From CBDCNH01 sp965219015 (GTDB lineage Bacteria; Pseudomonadota; Alphaproteobacteria; Rhodobacterales; Rhodobacteraceae): DNA of 64,000 nucleotides. A model generated the notes under the pieces. That model was not told the DNA's origin and searched no databases. It saw only the letters and a list, made by a program, of their open reading frames with translations. Each line of letters begins with the position of its first letter. The first letter of the stretch is position 1. Shown here piece after piece: positions 48,446-58,025 of this stretch. The stretch lies in assembly GCA_965219015.1 (NCBI GenBank), contig CBDCNH010000005.1, positions 434,001 through 498,000 of the forward strand, in the 5' to 3' direction. The position numbers were made by a program, and so were the translations under genes.

Positions 48446-49321
48446 ATGCCGCCGGAGACGACGTTGACAGACCCTTTCGAGAGCCGCAAGGCGCGCGCCG
48501 CCGCCTGGTTCCGCGAGCTGCGCGACACGATCTGCGCGGCGATGGAGGCGATGGAGGCGGCGGCGGGCGGGCCGGGCCGGTTCGAGCTGCGCGAGACGCG
48601 CCGCGAGGAGGGTGGCGGCGGGCTGATGAGCGTCATGCGCGACGGCGCCATGTTCGAGAAGGTCGGCGTCAACGTCTCGACCGTGCATGGCACGCTCGGC
48701 GCGCGGGCGCAGGCGGCGATGGCGGCGCGGCCGAACCTCGCGGGCATCGCCGGCGATCCCCGGTTCTGGGCCTCGGGGATCAGCCTCGTCGCGCACCTGC
48801 GGAACCCCCATGCGCCCGCCGTCCACATGAACACGCGGATGTTCTGGACGCCCTCGGCCGCCTGGTTCGGCGGCGGCACCGACCTCAACCCCTGCCTGCC
48901 GCGCGCGGAGGACACGGCGCATTTCCACGCCGTGCTCGAGGCCGCCGTCGAGCCGCATGGAGCCGGGCTCTACGCACGCTACCGCGACTGGGCGGAGGAC
49001 TACTTCTACATCCCGCACCGCAAGCGCACCCGCGGCGTCGGCGGCGTGTTCTACGACGACCGCGCGAGCGGCGACTGGGAGGCGGACTTCGCGCTCACCC
49101 GCGCCGTGGGGGCGGCGTTCCTGCCGGCCTGGCGGCCCCTGGCCGAGCGGCGGCACGGGGAGCCCTGGACGGAGGCCGACCGCGAGGCGCTGCTCGTGCA
49201 TCGCGGGCTCTATGCCGAGTACAACCTCGTCTACGACCGCGGCACGAAGTTCGGGCTCGAGACCGGCCACGACCCCGACGCCGTGCTGATGAGCCTGCCG
49301 CCGCTCGCGAAATGGGTGTGA
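48446..49321 (+). CDS. hemF: Oxygen-dependent coproporphyrinogen III oxidase
   Basis: A 291-residue enzyme with all hallmarks of HemF: EEGGGGLMSVM, FEKVGVNVSTVHG, HMNTRMFW, WFGGGTDLNPC and YNLVYDRGTKFGL. It oxidatively decarboxylates two propionates of coproporphyrinogen III to protoporphyrinogen IX in the cytosol. Its 3' end faces hemE with 3 bases between, so the two heme genes converge. Confidence 0.97.
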   Translation: MPPETTLTDPFESRKARAAAWFRELRDTICAAMEAMEAAAGGPGRFELRETRREEGGGGLMSVMRDGAMFEKVGVNVSTVHGTLGARAQAAMAARPNLAGIAGDPRFWASGISLVAHLRNPHAPAVHMNTRMFWTPSAAWFGGGTDLNPCLPRAEDTAHFHAVLEAAVEPHGAGLYARYRDWAEDYFYIPHRKRTRGVGGVFYDDRASGDWEADFALTRAVGAAFLPAWRPLAERRHGEPWTEADREALLVHRGLYAEYNLVYDRGTKFGLETGHDPDAVLMSLPPLAKWV

Positions 49322-49324
49322 GGC

Positions 49325-50350
49325 TCAGCCCCGCACCGCCTCCAGCATCCGCGCCACGTTGTCGGGGTCGGCGTCGGGCGTGATGCCGTGGCCGAGGTTG
49401 AAGATGTGCGCGCCGCCCGCGAAGGTGCTGACGATGCGGCGCGTCTCCTGGGCGAGCGCGGGCCCGCCGGTGACGAGGTGGCGCGGCGCGAGGTTGCCCT
49501 GCACGCAGGTGCCGGGCTGGACGTGGCGGGCGGCCCAGGCGGCGTCGACGGCATCGTCGAGCGCCACGGCGTCGGCGCCCGTCGCCGCCGCGAAGCCCGC
49601 ATAGAGCGGCCCCGCCTCGCGCGGGAAGGCGATGACCGGAACGCCCGGATGGAGCGCCTTCAGCGCCGCGATGATGCGGCGCGCGGGCTCGACCGCGTAG
49701 CGCGCGAAGGCGGGCGCGGGGAGCGAGCCCGCCCAGCTGTCGAAGAGCTTCACCACCTCCGCGCCCGCCTCGATCTGCGCCGAGAGGTAGGCGACGGTGG
49801 CCTCGGTGATCCGCTCGATCAGCGCGTCGAAGGTCGCGGGGTCCGCGGCCATCAGCGCGTGCGCGGGCCCCTGGTCGGGTGTGCCGCGCCCGGCGATCAT
49901 GTAGGTCGCGACGGTCCAGGGGGCGCCCGCGAAGCCGATGAGCGTGGTCTCGGCCGGCAGCGCGCGGGCGAGGATGCGGACGGTCTCGTAGACCGGCGCC
50001 AGCGTGTCGTGGACCGCGTCGGCGGGCCGCAGCCGCGCGAGGTCGGCGGGCGTCGTGACGGTGGAGAGCCGCGGTCCCTCGCCGGCCACGAAGCTCAGGT
50101 CGGCGCCGAGCGCCTGCGGCACGAGGAGGATGTCGGCGAAGAGGATCGCCGCGTCGAAGCCGTAGCGCCGGATCGGCTGCAGCGTGACCTCCGCGGCGAG
50201 GTCGGGGGTGTAGCAGAGCGCGAGGAAGTCCCCCGCCTGCTCGCGGGTGGCGCGGTACTCGGGGAGGTAGCGCCCCGCCTGGCGCATCATCCATACCGGC
50301 GGCGGCGAGAGGGCGGTGCCGCCAAGGGCCGCGAGGATGGGCTTCGTCAT
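49325..50350 (-). CDS. hemE: Uroporphyrinogen decarboxylase
   Basis: A 341-residue protein. [18 protein letters not shown] is the diagnostic N-terminal signature, with the catalytic Asp in [14 protein letters not shown] and [14 protein letters not shown] and HNLGHGI-type [10 protein letters not shown] near the end. It removes four acetate carboxyl groups from uroporphyrinogen III. It diverges from hemC with 82 bases between the start codons, a shared control region typical for alphaproteobacteria. Confidence 0.97.
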   Translation of the reverse strand: MTKPILAALGGTALSPPPVWMMRQAGRYLPEYRATREQAGDFLALCYTPDLAAEVTLQPIRRYGFDAAILFADILLVPQALGADLSFVAGEGPRLSTVTTPADLARLRPADAVHDTLAPVYETVRILARALPAETTLIGFAGAPWTVATYMIAGRGTPDQGPAHALMAADPATFDALIERITEATVAYLSAQIEAGAEVVKLFDSWAGSLPAPAFARYAVEPARRIIAALKALHPGVPVIAFPREAGPLYAGFAAATGADAVALDDAVDAAWAARHVQPGTCVQGNLAPRHLVTGGPALAQETRRIVSTFAGGAHIFNLGHGITPDADPDNVARMLEAVRG

Positions 50351-50432
50351 GCCGCCTCTGGTCGCAAGGGGGCGCGCGGATGTCAACGCGCCCGCTTGCC
50401 AAGCCGCCGCCCGGCCCGGTAAGCCCGGCGGC

Positions 50433-51374
50433 ATGGACCTCCCCGACATCTCCCGGCCCTTCAGCATCGGCACCCGCGGCTCGGCGCTGGCGCTGGCGCA
50501 GGCGCACGAGACGCGGACACGGTTGATGGCGGCGTTCGGGCTTCCCGAGCCTGCGTTCCGCATCGAGGTGATCGAGACCTCCGGCGACCGCATCCAGGAC
50601 CGGCCGCTGAAGGAGGCGGGCGGCAAGGGGCTCTTCACCCGAGAGATCGAGGCGGCGCTCCTGGCGGGCCGCATCGACGTGGCGGTCCATTCGATGAAGG
50701 ACATGCCGACGCTGCAGCCCGAGGGGCTCGTGATCGACGCCTGGCTGCCGCGCGAGGACGTGCGCGACGCCTTCGTCTCGCCCGGGGCCGCGCGGATCGC
50801 GGACCTGCCGGCGGGCGCGCGCGTCGGCACGTCGAGCCTCCGGCGGCGGGCGCAGCTCCTCTACCGCCGGCCGGACCTCGAGGTGGTGGAGTTCCGCGGC
50901 ACGGTGCAGACGCGCCTGCGGAAGCTCGCCGAGGGGGTGGCGCACGCGACGTTCCTCGCGATGGCGGGGCTGAACCGGCTCGGCACCGCGCATGTGGCGC
51001 GCGGGCCGGTCGAGCCCGACGAGATGCTGCCGGCGGTGGCGCAGGGCGCGATCGGCATCGAGCGGCGCGCGGGCGACGACCGCGTCGAGGCGATGCTCGA
51101 CACGATCCGCGACGCGGCCACGGGGACGCGCCTTGCCGCCGAGCGGGCGTTCCTCGCGGCGCTCGACGGCTCCTGCGAGACGCCCATCGCGGCGCTGGCC
51201 GAGCTCGACGGCGGCACGCTGCGGCTCCGCGGCGAGATCCTGCGGCCGGACGGCTCGGCGGCCTACGCGGGCGAGTGCCGCGGGCCCGTGGCCGACGGCC
51301 CCGCGATGGGCCGCGACCTCGCCGCCGATCTCCTCGGCCAGGCGCCGCCGGGGTTCTTCGACTGGCGCGACTGA
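50433..51374 (+). CDS. hemC: Porphobilinogen deaminase (hydroxymethylbilane synthase)
   Basis: A 313-residue protein with [55 protein letters not shown] and [12 protein letters not shown], whose Cys holds the dipyrromethane cofactor. It assembles four porphobilinogens into hydroxymethylbilane, the substrate of uroporphyrinogen III synthase (hemD is not in the window). The start at the ATG at 50433 gives [17 protein letters not shown]. Confidence 0.97.
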   Translation: MDLPDISRPFSIGTRGSALALAQAHETRTRLMAAFGLPEPAFRIEVIETSGDRIQDRPLKEAGGKGLFTREIEAALLAGRIDVAVHSMKDMPTLQPEGLVIDAWLPREDVRDAFVSPGAARIADLPAGARVGTSSLRRRAQLLYRRPDLEVVEFRGTVQTRLRKLAEGVAHATFLAMAGLNRLGTAHVARGPVEPDEMLPAVAQGAIGIERRAGDDRVEAMLDTIRDAATGTRLAAERAFLAALDGSCETPIAALAELDGGTLRLRGEILRPDGSAAYAGECRGPVADGPAMGRDLAADLLGQAPPGFFDWRD

Positions 51375-51383
51375 CCTGCGCGA

Positions 51384-51444
51384 TCGGGCCCGCTCGATTG
51401 GGGCCGCCCGATCAGGGCCCGCTCCATCATGGCCCGCTCCATCA
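51384..51444. repeat. Short imperfect tandem repeats after hemC
   Basis: The 14-base unit GGCCCGCTCCATCA occurs at 51416-51429 and 51431-51444, and a diverged copy (GGGCCCGCTCGAT) begins at 51385. The second unit contains the stop codon of the convergent FAD oxidoreductase gene. The region also holds the palindrome CGATCG and may act as a bidirectional end signal. Confidence 0.55.
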
Positions 51445-52869
51445 GGTATCGGGCAGCACCTTGCCCGGGTTGAGGATGCCCTCGGGGTCGAGCGCCGCCT
51501 TGATCGCGCGCATCGCGGCGAGGGCGGCGGGATCCTTGCGCCGCGCCATCGTGGGCTTCTTCGCGAGCCCGATGCCGTGCTCGGCGGAGAAGCTGCCGCG
51601 CAGGCCCGCCACCACGTCCTCCACCGCCTCGCGGATGCGGTCCTTGAGCACCGGATCGTCCGAGCCGGGCCAGACGGTGAAGTGCAGGTTGCCGTCGCCG
51701 AGATGCGCGACGGTGATGGTCTCGGCGACCGGGTCGAGGCCGGGGAGCGCCGCGTGGATGCGCTCGAGAAAGGCCGCGACGCCGTCGAGCGGCACCGCCA
51801 CGTCGCTGTCGACGAGCGGATGGCGGCCGAGCACGATCTCGGCGGCGGCCTCGCGGCGGGCCCACATCTCGGTGCGCTGCGCTTCCGACGCGGCGACCAC
51901 GGCGTCGATCACGAGCCCCGCCTCGACCATGCCGGCGAGCGCATCCTCGAGCTCGGCCGCAAGCGGCACCCGCCCGTCGGGACCGGGTGCGGCGCGGCGC
52001 TCCGACGCGGTCGCGACCTCGATGAGCACGTTGGTGTCGTGGGTCTCGGCGAAGGGCGGGCGCAGGTCGGGGCGGACGAGGGCCAGACGGTCCATGTAGG
52101 TGCGCGGCATGAACTCGAAGGCCTCTACCGCGCCGTCGGTCGACGCCTGCACGCGGTTGAGGAGGTCGAGCGCCGCGCCGAGCCCCGGAACCGCGACCAT
52201 CGCGGTCGCCCGTGCGCGCGGCGCCGGGACGAGGCGCATCACCGCGGCGGTGACGACGGCGAGCGTACCTTCCGCGCCGATGATGAGGTCGCGAAGCGCG
52301 TAGCCCGAATTGTCCTTGGCGAGTTCGGTCATCAGGTCGAGCACGGTGCCGTCGGCGAGCACCGCCTCGATGCCGATGCAGAGCCCGCGCGTGCTGCCGT
52401 AGCGCACCACGTTCGAGCCGCCCGCGTTGGTCGAGAGCGCGCCGCCGATGGTGGCCGAGCCGCGCGCGCCGAAGATGAGCGGGAACATCAGCCTTTCGGC
52501 CGCGGCCGCTTCGTGGAGGGCGGCGAGCACGACGCCGGCCTCCACCACGGCGACGCGCGACGCGGGCCGGATCGCCCGGATGGCGCGCAGCCGCTCGAGC
52601 GAGAGCATCAGCGCGCCGTCGTTGGCGGTGCCGCCGACGAGCCCGGTGTTGCCGCCGATCGGCACCACCGGCTGGCGGCGATCATGGGCGAGGCGCATCA
52701 CGGCCGCGACCTCGGCCGTGTGGGCCGGCCGGACCACCGCGCGGGGCCGCGACGGCCAGCCGCCGGTCCAGTCCCGCGCGTAGCGCGCGGTGTCGGCGCC
52801 GGTCAGGACGTGATCCGGCCCGACGATGCGCGCGAGCGCGGTCACGAGGTCGTCGTCGGTGTCGAGCAT
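51442..52869 (-). CDS. FAD-linked oxidoreductase, GlcD / D-2-hydroxyacid dehydrogenase type
   Basis: A 475-residue flavoprotein. It has the PCMH-type FAD-binding N-terminal domain (VVPIGGNTGLVGG, GSATIGGALSTNAGGSNVVRYG) and a FAD-linked oxidase C-terminal domain ending HGIGLAKK and LDPEGILNPGKVLP. Family members oxidise glycolate, D-lactate or D-2-hydroxyglutarate. Lone occurrence with no GlcE/GlcF partner favours a D-lactate or D-2-hydroxyglutarate dehydrogenase. Convergent with hemC. Confidence 0.92.
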   Translation of the reverse strand: MLDTDDDLVTALARIVGPDHVLTGADTARYARDWTGGWPSRPRAVVRPAHTAEVAAVMRLAHDRRQPVVPIGGNTGLVGGTANDGALMLSLERLRAIRAIRPASRVAVVEAGVVLAALHEAAAAERLMFPLIFGARGSATIGGALSTNAGGSNVVRYGSTRGLCIGIEAVLADGTVLDLMTELAKDNSGYALRDLIIGAEGTLAVVTAAVMRLVPAPRARATAMVAVPGLGAALDLLNRVQASTDGAVEAFEFMPRTYMDRLALVRPDLRPPFAETHDTNVLIEVATASERRAAPGPDGRVPLAAELEDALAGMVEAGLVIDAVVAASEAQRTEMWARREAAAEIVLGRHPLVDSDVAVPLDGVAAFLERIHAALPGLDPVAETITVAHLGDGNLHFTVWPGSDDPVLKDRIREAVEDVVAGLRGSFSAEHGIGLAKKPTMARRKDPAALAAMRAIKAALDPEGILNPGKVLPDT

Positions 52870-52906
52870 GTGGGTTCCCTTCCGCCCGATCCTGCGCCCG
52901 ATCGGC

Positions 52907-53590
52907 TCAGCCGTCCACCCGCGCGAGGAGCGCCTCGACGGCGGGGCCGATGCGCTCGACCACGATCTTCACGCCCGCCGCGTTGGGATGGATGCCGTCG
53001 GCCTGCATGTAGCGCTGCATGTTCGCCGCCCGGTCGGGGCCGTCGTCGATGCCGGCGAAGAAGTCGGGCACGACGGCCGCGCCGTACTTCTTCCCGAGTG
53101 CCGGGAAGATCGCGTCGAAGGCGCGCTGGTAGTCCGGGCCGTAGTTGCCAGGCGCCGAGATGCCGACGACGAGCGCGGGCAAGCGCTTGGCGTCGATGGC
53201 GGCGAGGATGCCGTCGAGGTTGGCGCGCGTCGTCGCGGGGTCGAGGCCGCGGAGGAGGTCGTTGCCGCCGAGCTCGACGATCACGGCATCCACGTCGTCG
53301 GTCAGCGTCCAGCCGACGCGCGAGAGCCCGCCTGCGGAGGTGTCGCCCGAGACGCCCGCGTTGACGATGCTCACGTCATGGCCGCGGGCGTTGAGCCAGC
53401 CCTCGAGCTGCGGCACGAAGCCCGCGCCGTCGGGAAGGCCGTAGCCTTGCGTCAGGCTGTCGCCGAGGGCGGCGATGGTCTCGGCCGCGGCGGCGGGGAG
53501 GACCGTCAGCGCGAGCGCGAGGGCGGAGTTGCGAAGCCCCCGCGCGGCCCCATATCCCGAAACGACGCCGAAGCCGAGGATGCCCCGCAT
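52907..53590 (-). CDS. tesA: Arylesterase/thioesterase I, TesA-like
   Basis: A 227-residue SGNH hydrolase of the TesA family. A hydrophobic export segment (SALALALTVLPAAAAE) precedes ALGDSLTQGYG (Ser), SGDTSAGG (Gly), VELGGNDLLRG (Asn) and DGIHPNAAGV (Asp-His). The enzyme hydrolyses esters and thioesters in the periplasm. Its ATG overlaps the ATG of the divergent ABC gene (CATG at 53588-53591). The tesA-ybbA-ybbP arrangement is conserved in proteobacteria. Confidence 0.9.
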   Translation of the reverse strand: MRGILGFGVVSGYGAARGLRNSALALALTVLPAAAAETIAALGDSLTQGYGLPDGAGFVPQLEGWLNARGHDVSIVNAGVSGDTSAGGLSRVGWTLTDDVDAVIVELGGNDLLRGLDPATTRANLDGILAAIDAKRLPALVVGISAPGNYGPDYQRAFDAIFPALGKKYGAAVVPDFFAGIDDGPDRAANMQRYMQADGIHPNAAGVKIVVERIGPAVEALLARVDG

Positions 53591-54299
53591 GACCGACCCC
53601 GCCCCGATCCTGAGCCTGCGCGATGTCGGGCTGACGCTCGCGGGCAACGCGGGCGACGTCGAGATCCTGCGCGGCGTCACGCTCGACATCGCACGGGGCG
53701 AGACGCTGGGCCTCGTCGGGCCTTCGGGTTCGGGCAAATCGTCGCTCCTCATGATCATGGGCGGGCTCGAGCGCGCCACGGCGGGGTCGGTCGCGGCGCT
53801 CGGGCAGGATCTGACCCCGATGAACGAGGACGCTCTGGCGCGGTTCCGCAGGGGCAACATGGGGATCGTGTTCCAGTCCTTCCACCTCATCCCGACGATG
53901 ACCGCGCTCGAGAACGTGGCGACGCCGCTCGAGCTCGCGGGCGTCAAGGGGGCTTTCGCGCGGGCGCGTGACGAGCTGGAGGCGGTCGGGCTCGGGCCGC
54001 GGGCGGGGCACTACCCGAGCCAGATGTCGGGCGGCGAGCAGCAGCGCGTGGCGCTCGCGCGCGCGGCGGCGCCGCGGCCGGCGCTCCTCCTCGCCGACGA
54101 GCCGACCGGCAACCTCGACACCGCCAACGGTGCTGCGATCATGGACCTCCTCTTCGGGCTGCGCGACCGCCACGGCGCGACGCTGGTGCTCGTCACGCAC
54201 GCCGCCGACCTCGCCGCGCGCTGCGACCGCGTGGTCCGGCTCGCCGACGGGCGGGTCGCGGGCGAGGACCGGCGGGCGGCGAAGCGGGCCGCCGAATGA
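53589..54299 (+). CDS. ybbA: ABC transporter ATP-binding protein, LolD/YbbA type
   Basis: A 236-residue ATPase with GPSGSGKSS (Walker A), the signature MSGGEQQRVALARA and LLADEPTGNLD (Walker B), typical of MacB/LolD-type ATPases. It would drive the FtsX-like permease encoded 10 bases downstream, probably extracting or exporting a lipid-linked or envelope substrate. The ATG at 53589 shares two bases with the opposite-strand tesA ATG; an in-frame ATG at 53580 is an alternative. Confidence 0.93.
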   Translation: MTDPAPILSLRDVGLTLAGNAGDVEILRGVTLDIARGETLGLVGPSGSGKSSLLMIMGGLERATAGSVAALGQDLTPMNEDALARFRRGNMGIVFQSFHLIPTMTALENVATPLELAGVKGAFARARDELEAVGLGPRAGHYPSQMSGGEQQRVALARAAAPRPALLLADEPTGNLDTANGAAIMDLLFGLRDRHGATLVLVTHAADLAARCDRVVRLADGRVAGEDRRAAKRAAE

Positions 54300-54309
54300 G
54301 CCCGGCAGC

Positions 54310-56844
54310 ATGAGCGTCGCCGTCGCCGCCCGGATCGCGCGGCGCGAGCTCCGGGGCGGGCTCGCGGGGTTCCGCATCTTTCTTCTGTGCCTGGCGCTCG
54401 GCGTCGGCGCCATCGCGGCGGTGGGCTCGGTGCGCGCCGCGATCGAGGCGGGGCTCGCCGAGCAGGGCGCGGTGATCCTCGGCGGCGACGCCGAGCTCGA
54501 GTTCACCTACCGCTATGCAAGCGACGCCGAGCGGGCGTGGATGGCGAGCCGTTCCGAGGCGGTCTCGGAGATCGTCGACTTCAACTCGATGGCGGTGGTG
54601 GGCGAGGGCGACGCCGCGCAGCGCGCGCTGACGCAGGTGAAGGGCGTCGACGGGGCGTATCCGCTGACGGGTGCGGTCGGGCTCGATCCTGCGGTGCCGC
54701 TCGCCGACGCGCTCGCCGTGACGGACGGCCGGCCGGGCGCGGTGGTCGACCGGGTGCTCGTGGACCGGCTCGGGCTCGGGGTGGGCGACACGCTGCGGCT
54801 CGGCACGCAGGACTTCCGCCTCGCCGCGGTGCTGACGCGCGAGCCCGACAGCGCCACGGGCGGCTTCGCGCTCGGCCCGCGCACCATCGTGGCGGCGCCG
54901 GCGCTGGCCGACTCGGGGCTCCTGGCGCCGGGCTCGCTCTTTCGCTCGAAGTACCGTCTCCGCGTCGCGCCCGGCACCGACCTCGGCGCGCTCGAGGCGG
55001 AGGCCGAGGCGCGCTTCAGGGACGCGGGGATGCGCTGGACCGACCGGCGCAAGGGCGCGCCGGGGCTCGGCGCCTTCGTGGACCGGATCGGGTCGTTCCT
55101 CGTCCTCGTCGGGCTCGCGGGGCTCGCCGTCGGCGGCGTCGGCGTGTCGGCGGCGGTGCGCGCCTACCTCGACGCCAAGACCGGCACGATCGCGACGCTG
55201 AAGGTGCTCGGCGCCGAGGGGCGGACGATCTTCCTCGTCTACCTGATGCAGGTCGGGCTGCTGACGCTCCTCGGCATCGCGGCGGGGCTGGTGCTCGGGG
55301 CGCTGGCGCCGCTCGCCGTCGCGCCGCTGGTGCAGGCGCAGCTTCCGGTGCCGGTCGACTTCGGCCTCCGCGCGGGGCCGCTCGCGGAGGCCGCGCTCTA
55401 CGGCGTCCTGACGGCGCTCCTCTTCACGCTCTGGCCGCTCGCGCGGACCGAGGGGGTGCGGGCGGGCGCGCTCTTCCGCGATGCGGCGGGGCGCACGCGG
55501 GGGCGGCCGCGGGCGGTCTACGTCGCGGTGCTCGTCCTTCTCCTCGCGGGCCTCGTCGGCGCGGCGGCGCTGTTTTCGGGCCTGCCGAAGCTGGCGCTCT
55601 GGGCCGCGGCGGGGATCGCCGGCGCGCTCGGGGTGCTGGTGCTGGCGGCGATGGCGGTCCGGGCGCTGGCGCGGCTCGGGTCGCGCGGCACCTGGACGCA
55701 CGGGCGCACGGCGCTCAGGCTGGCGCTCGGCGCCGTCGGCGGGCCGCGCGAGGAGGCGGCCTCGGTGATCCTGGCGCTCGGCCTCGGACTCGCGGTGCTG
55801 GCGGCGGTGGGGCAGATCGACGGCAACCTGCGCGCCGCCATCGACCGTGACCTGCCGAAGGTCGCGCCGAGCTACTTCTTCGTCGACATCCAGAAGGACC
55901 AGATCGCGGGCTACCGCAAACGGCTCGAGGACGACCCGGGCGTCAGCCGCGTCGAGACCGCGCCGATGCTGCGCGGCGTCATCACGCAAATCAACGGCCG
56001 GCCGGCGGCGGAGGTCGCGGGCGACCACTGGGTGCTCCGGGGCGACCGCGGCGTGACCTATGCCGCGACGCCGCCCGACGGCACCACCCTCACGGCGGGG
56101 AAGTGGTGGCCGGCGGACTACGCGGGGCCGCCGGAGATGAGCTTCTCGGCCGAGGAGGGCGCGGAGATGAACCTCCATCTCGGCGATGCGCTCACGGTCA
56201 ACATCCTCGGGCGCGACATCACGGCGACCATCGCGAGCTTCCGCAAGGTGAACTTCGAGACCGCGGGCATCGGCTTCGTGATGGCGATGGACCCCGCGGC
56301 GCTCGAGGCCGCGCCGCACACGTTCATCTCGACCGTCTACGCCGACGAGGCCGCCGAGCCCGCGATCCTGCGCGACCTCGCGACGGCCTACCCCAACATC
56401 ACCGCGATCCGGGTGCGCGACGCGCTGGCGCGGGTGGCCGAGGCGCTGGGCGGCATCGCGGCGGCGACGCGCTACGCCGCGGCGGCGACGCTCGCGACCG
56501 GGTTCGTGGTGCTCATCGGCGCGGCGGCGGCGGGAGAGCGGGCGCGGGTGTTCGAGGCGGCGGTGCTGAAGACGCTGGGCGCGAGCCGTGCGCGCATCCT
56601 TGCGAGCTTCGCGCTCCGTTCGGCGATCCTCGGCGCCGCGGCGGGGATCGTCGCGGTCGCGGCGGGCGGGCTCGCGGGCTGGGCGGTGCTGCGCTTCGTG
56701 ATGGAGGCACCCTACCGCTTCGACGCGGGCTCGGCGGCGGCGATCGTGGCGGGCGGCGTGGCGGCGGTGCTGGTGACGGGGCTCGCCTTCGCCTGGCGCC
56801 CGCTCGCCGCGCGCCCGGCGCAGGTGCTCCGCGCGCGGGAGTAG
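54310..56844 (+). CDS. ybbP: FtsX-like permease, YbbP type
   Basis: An 844-residue membrane protein with an N-terminal membrane anchor (about 20-40), a large MacB-type periplasmic domain, an FtsX four-segment core (from about 260, FLVLVGLAGLAVGGVGV) and a second periplasmic region and FtsX core at the C-terminus (about 715-830). The duplication of the FtsX unit is the YbbP/LolE-like architecture with ten segments. It ends 1 base before the convergent deoD stop. Confidence 0.92.
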   Translation: MSVAVAARIARRELRGGLAGFRIFLLCLALGVGAIAAVGSVRAAIEAGLAEQGAVILGGDAELEFTYRYASDAERAWMASRSEAVSEIVDFNSMAVVGEGDAAQRALTQVKGVDGAYPLTGAVGLDPAVPLADALAVTDGRPGAVVDRVLVDRLGLGVGDTLRLGTQDFRLAAVLTREPDSATGGFALGPRTIVAAPALADSGLLAPGSLFRSKYRLRVAPGTDLGALEAEAEARFRDAGMRWTDRRKGAPGLGAFVDRIGSFLVLVGLAGLAVGGVGVSAAVRAYLDAKTGTIATLKVLGAEGRTIFLVYLMQVGLLTLLGIAAGLVLGALAPLAVAPLVQAQLPVPVDFGLRAGPLAEAALYGVLTALLFTLWPLARTEGVRAGALFRDAAGRTRGRPRAVYVAVLVLLLAGLVGAAALFSGLPKLALWAAAGIAGALGVLVLAAMAVRALARLGSRGTWTHGRTALRLALGAVGGPREEAASVILALGLGLAVLAAVGQIDGNLRAAIDRDLPKVAPSYFFVDIQKDQIAGYRKRLEDDPGVSRVETAPMLRGVITQINGRPAAEVAGDHWVLRGDRGVTYAATPPDGTTLTAGKWWPADYAGPPEMSFSAEEGAEMNLHLGDALTVNILGRDITATIASFRKVNFETAGIGFVMAMDPAALEAAPHTFISTVYADEAAEPAILRDLATAYPNITAIRVRDALARVAEALGGIAAATRYAAAATLATGFVVLIGAAAAGERARVFEAAVLKTLGASRARILASFALRSAILGAAAGIVAVAAGGLAGWAVLRFVMEAPYRFDAGSAAAIVAGGVAAVLVTGLAFAWRPLAARPAQVLRARE

Positions 56845-56845
56845 G

Positions 56846-57553
56846 TCAGGCCTCGAAGGCGGCGGCGAGCGCGATCTCCACCATGTCGGCGAAGCTCTGC
56901 TCGCGGTCCGCCGCCGGCAGCGCCTCGCCGGTCAGGAGGTGGTCGCTGATCGTGAGCACCGCGAGCGCGCGCCGGCCGTGCCGGAGCGCCAGCGCGTAAA
57001 GCTCGGCCGCCTCCATCTCGACGGCGAGCACGCCGTGCCGCCGCATCACCTCGTCGAGGTCGGGCCGCTCGTCGTAGAACGTGTCGGACGAATAGACGCC
57101 GCCCACATGCACCGGCACGCCGTGCGCGCCCGCGGCCCGGTGCGCCGCCGCGAGGAGCCCGAAGTCGGCGGGCGCCGCGAAGTTCAGCTCCCGGAAGATG
57201 CCGCGCGAGGGGCTGGAGACGGTGGTGCAGGTCTGCGCCAGCACGATGTCGCGAAGGCCGACGTGCGCCTGCATCGCGCCGGCAGAGCCGATGCGGATCA
57301 GCGTTTCGGCGCCGTAGTCCCGGATGAGTTCGTTCGCGTAGATCGACAGCGACGGCATCCCCATGCCCGAGCCCTGGATCGTCACGGGATGGCCGGCCCA
57401 TGTCCCGGTGTAGCCGAGCATCCCGCGCACTTCGTTGACGAGCCGCGGCGCCTCGAGGAACCGCTCGGCGGCCCAGCGGGCGCGGTAGGGATCGCCCGGC
57501 ATCAGCACCGTGGGCGCGACATCTTGGGGCGCCGCGCCGATATGAATGGTCAA
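56846..57553 (-). CDS. deoD: Purine-nucleoside phosphorylase, DeoD type
   Basis: A 235-residue hexameric-type phosphorylase: [43 protein letters not shown] (phosphate), [12 protein letters not shown] (ribose Glu/Met) and [11 protein letters not shown] with the catalytic Asp. It releases deoxyribose or ribose 1-phosphate from purine nucleosides, which feeds the deoC route at 10 kb. The start is probably the TTG at 57553, 7 bases after GGAG, giving LTIHIGAAP; an earlier TTG at 57580 is less likely. Confidence 0.93.
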   Translation of the reverse strand: MTIHIGAAPQDVAPTVLMPGDPYRARWAAERFLEAPRLVNEVRGMLGYTGTWAGHPVTIQGSGMGMPSLSIYANELIRDYGAETLIRIGSAGAMQAHVGLRDIVLAQTCTTVSSPSRGIFRELNFAAPADFGLLAAAHRAAGAHGVPVHVGGVYSSDTFYDERPDLDEVMRRHGVLAVEMEAAELYALALRHGRRALAVLTISDHLLTGEALPAADREQSFADMVEIALAAAFEA

Positions 57554-57812
57554 GGGCAAACTCCGCTGAGATTGTGGCAATTCGGCAGCGATCTAACACT
57601 GACTTCCAACGGTCGCGCCGGCAAGCGGGAGCGCGCATCTGCCAGAATCGGCCGAGATCGACCTCCCATGACGCGCGTCGACATGAAATCAATGACTTGC
57701 CCGTAGCTGTCCCCGCAGATCGGGGGGGGTCTGTATCAGCGAATTTCGCCCTCACGACTCGCGTGCTACGGTAGTTTTCATACTTCGTTAACCACATCAC
57801 CCGAGAGTTGCC

Positions 57813-58025
57813 ATGCAGCATGACTGGATCATCGACGTCCTGATCGACCTTCGGACATTTGCGCGTAACAACGGCATGGCCGCGCTCGCCGAGCAGCTCG
57901 ACGACACGCGCCTTGTGGCGGCGAGCGACATCGCCGCAAGATTGGAGGCTGGGCCCTCAGGGGTCGCGGGGCATGAAGCGGCTGGAAGGGTTCATCGAGC
58001 GTGTGCAGCAGGCGACGTCGCTTGA
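57813..58025 (+). CDS. Small ORF upstream of and overlapping luxR
   Basis: A 70-codon frame with a GAGAG before the ATG. Its first 50 residues (MQHDWIIDVLIDLRTFARNN, GMAALAEQLDDTRLVAASDI) look like a real helical protein, whereas the last 20 run into the luxR coding region in another frame. It ends 53 bases inside luxR, which suggests translational coupling. Function unknown; the position suggests a quorum-sensing accessory or leader peptide. Confidence 0.6.
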   Translation: MQHDWIIDVLIDLRTFARNNGMAALAEQLDDTRLVAASDIAARLEAGPSGVAGHEAAGRVHRACAAGDVA

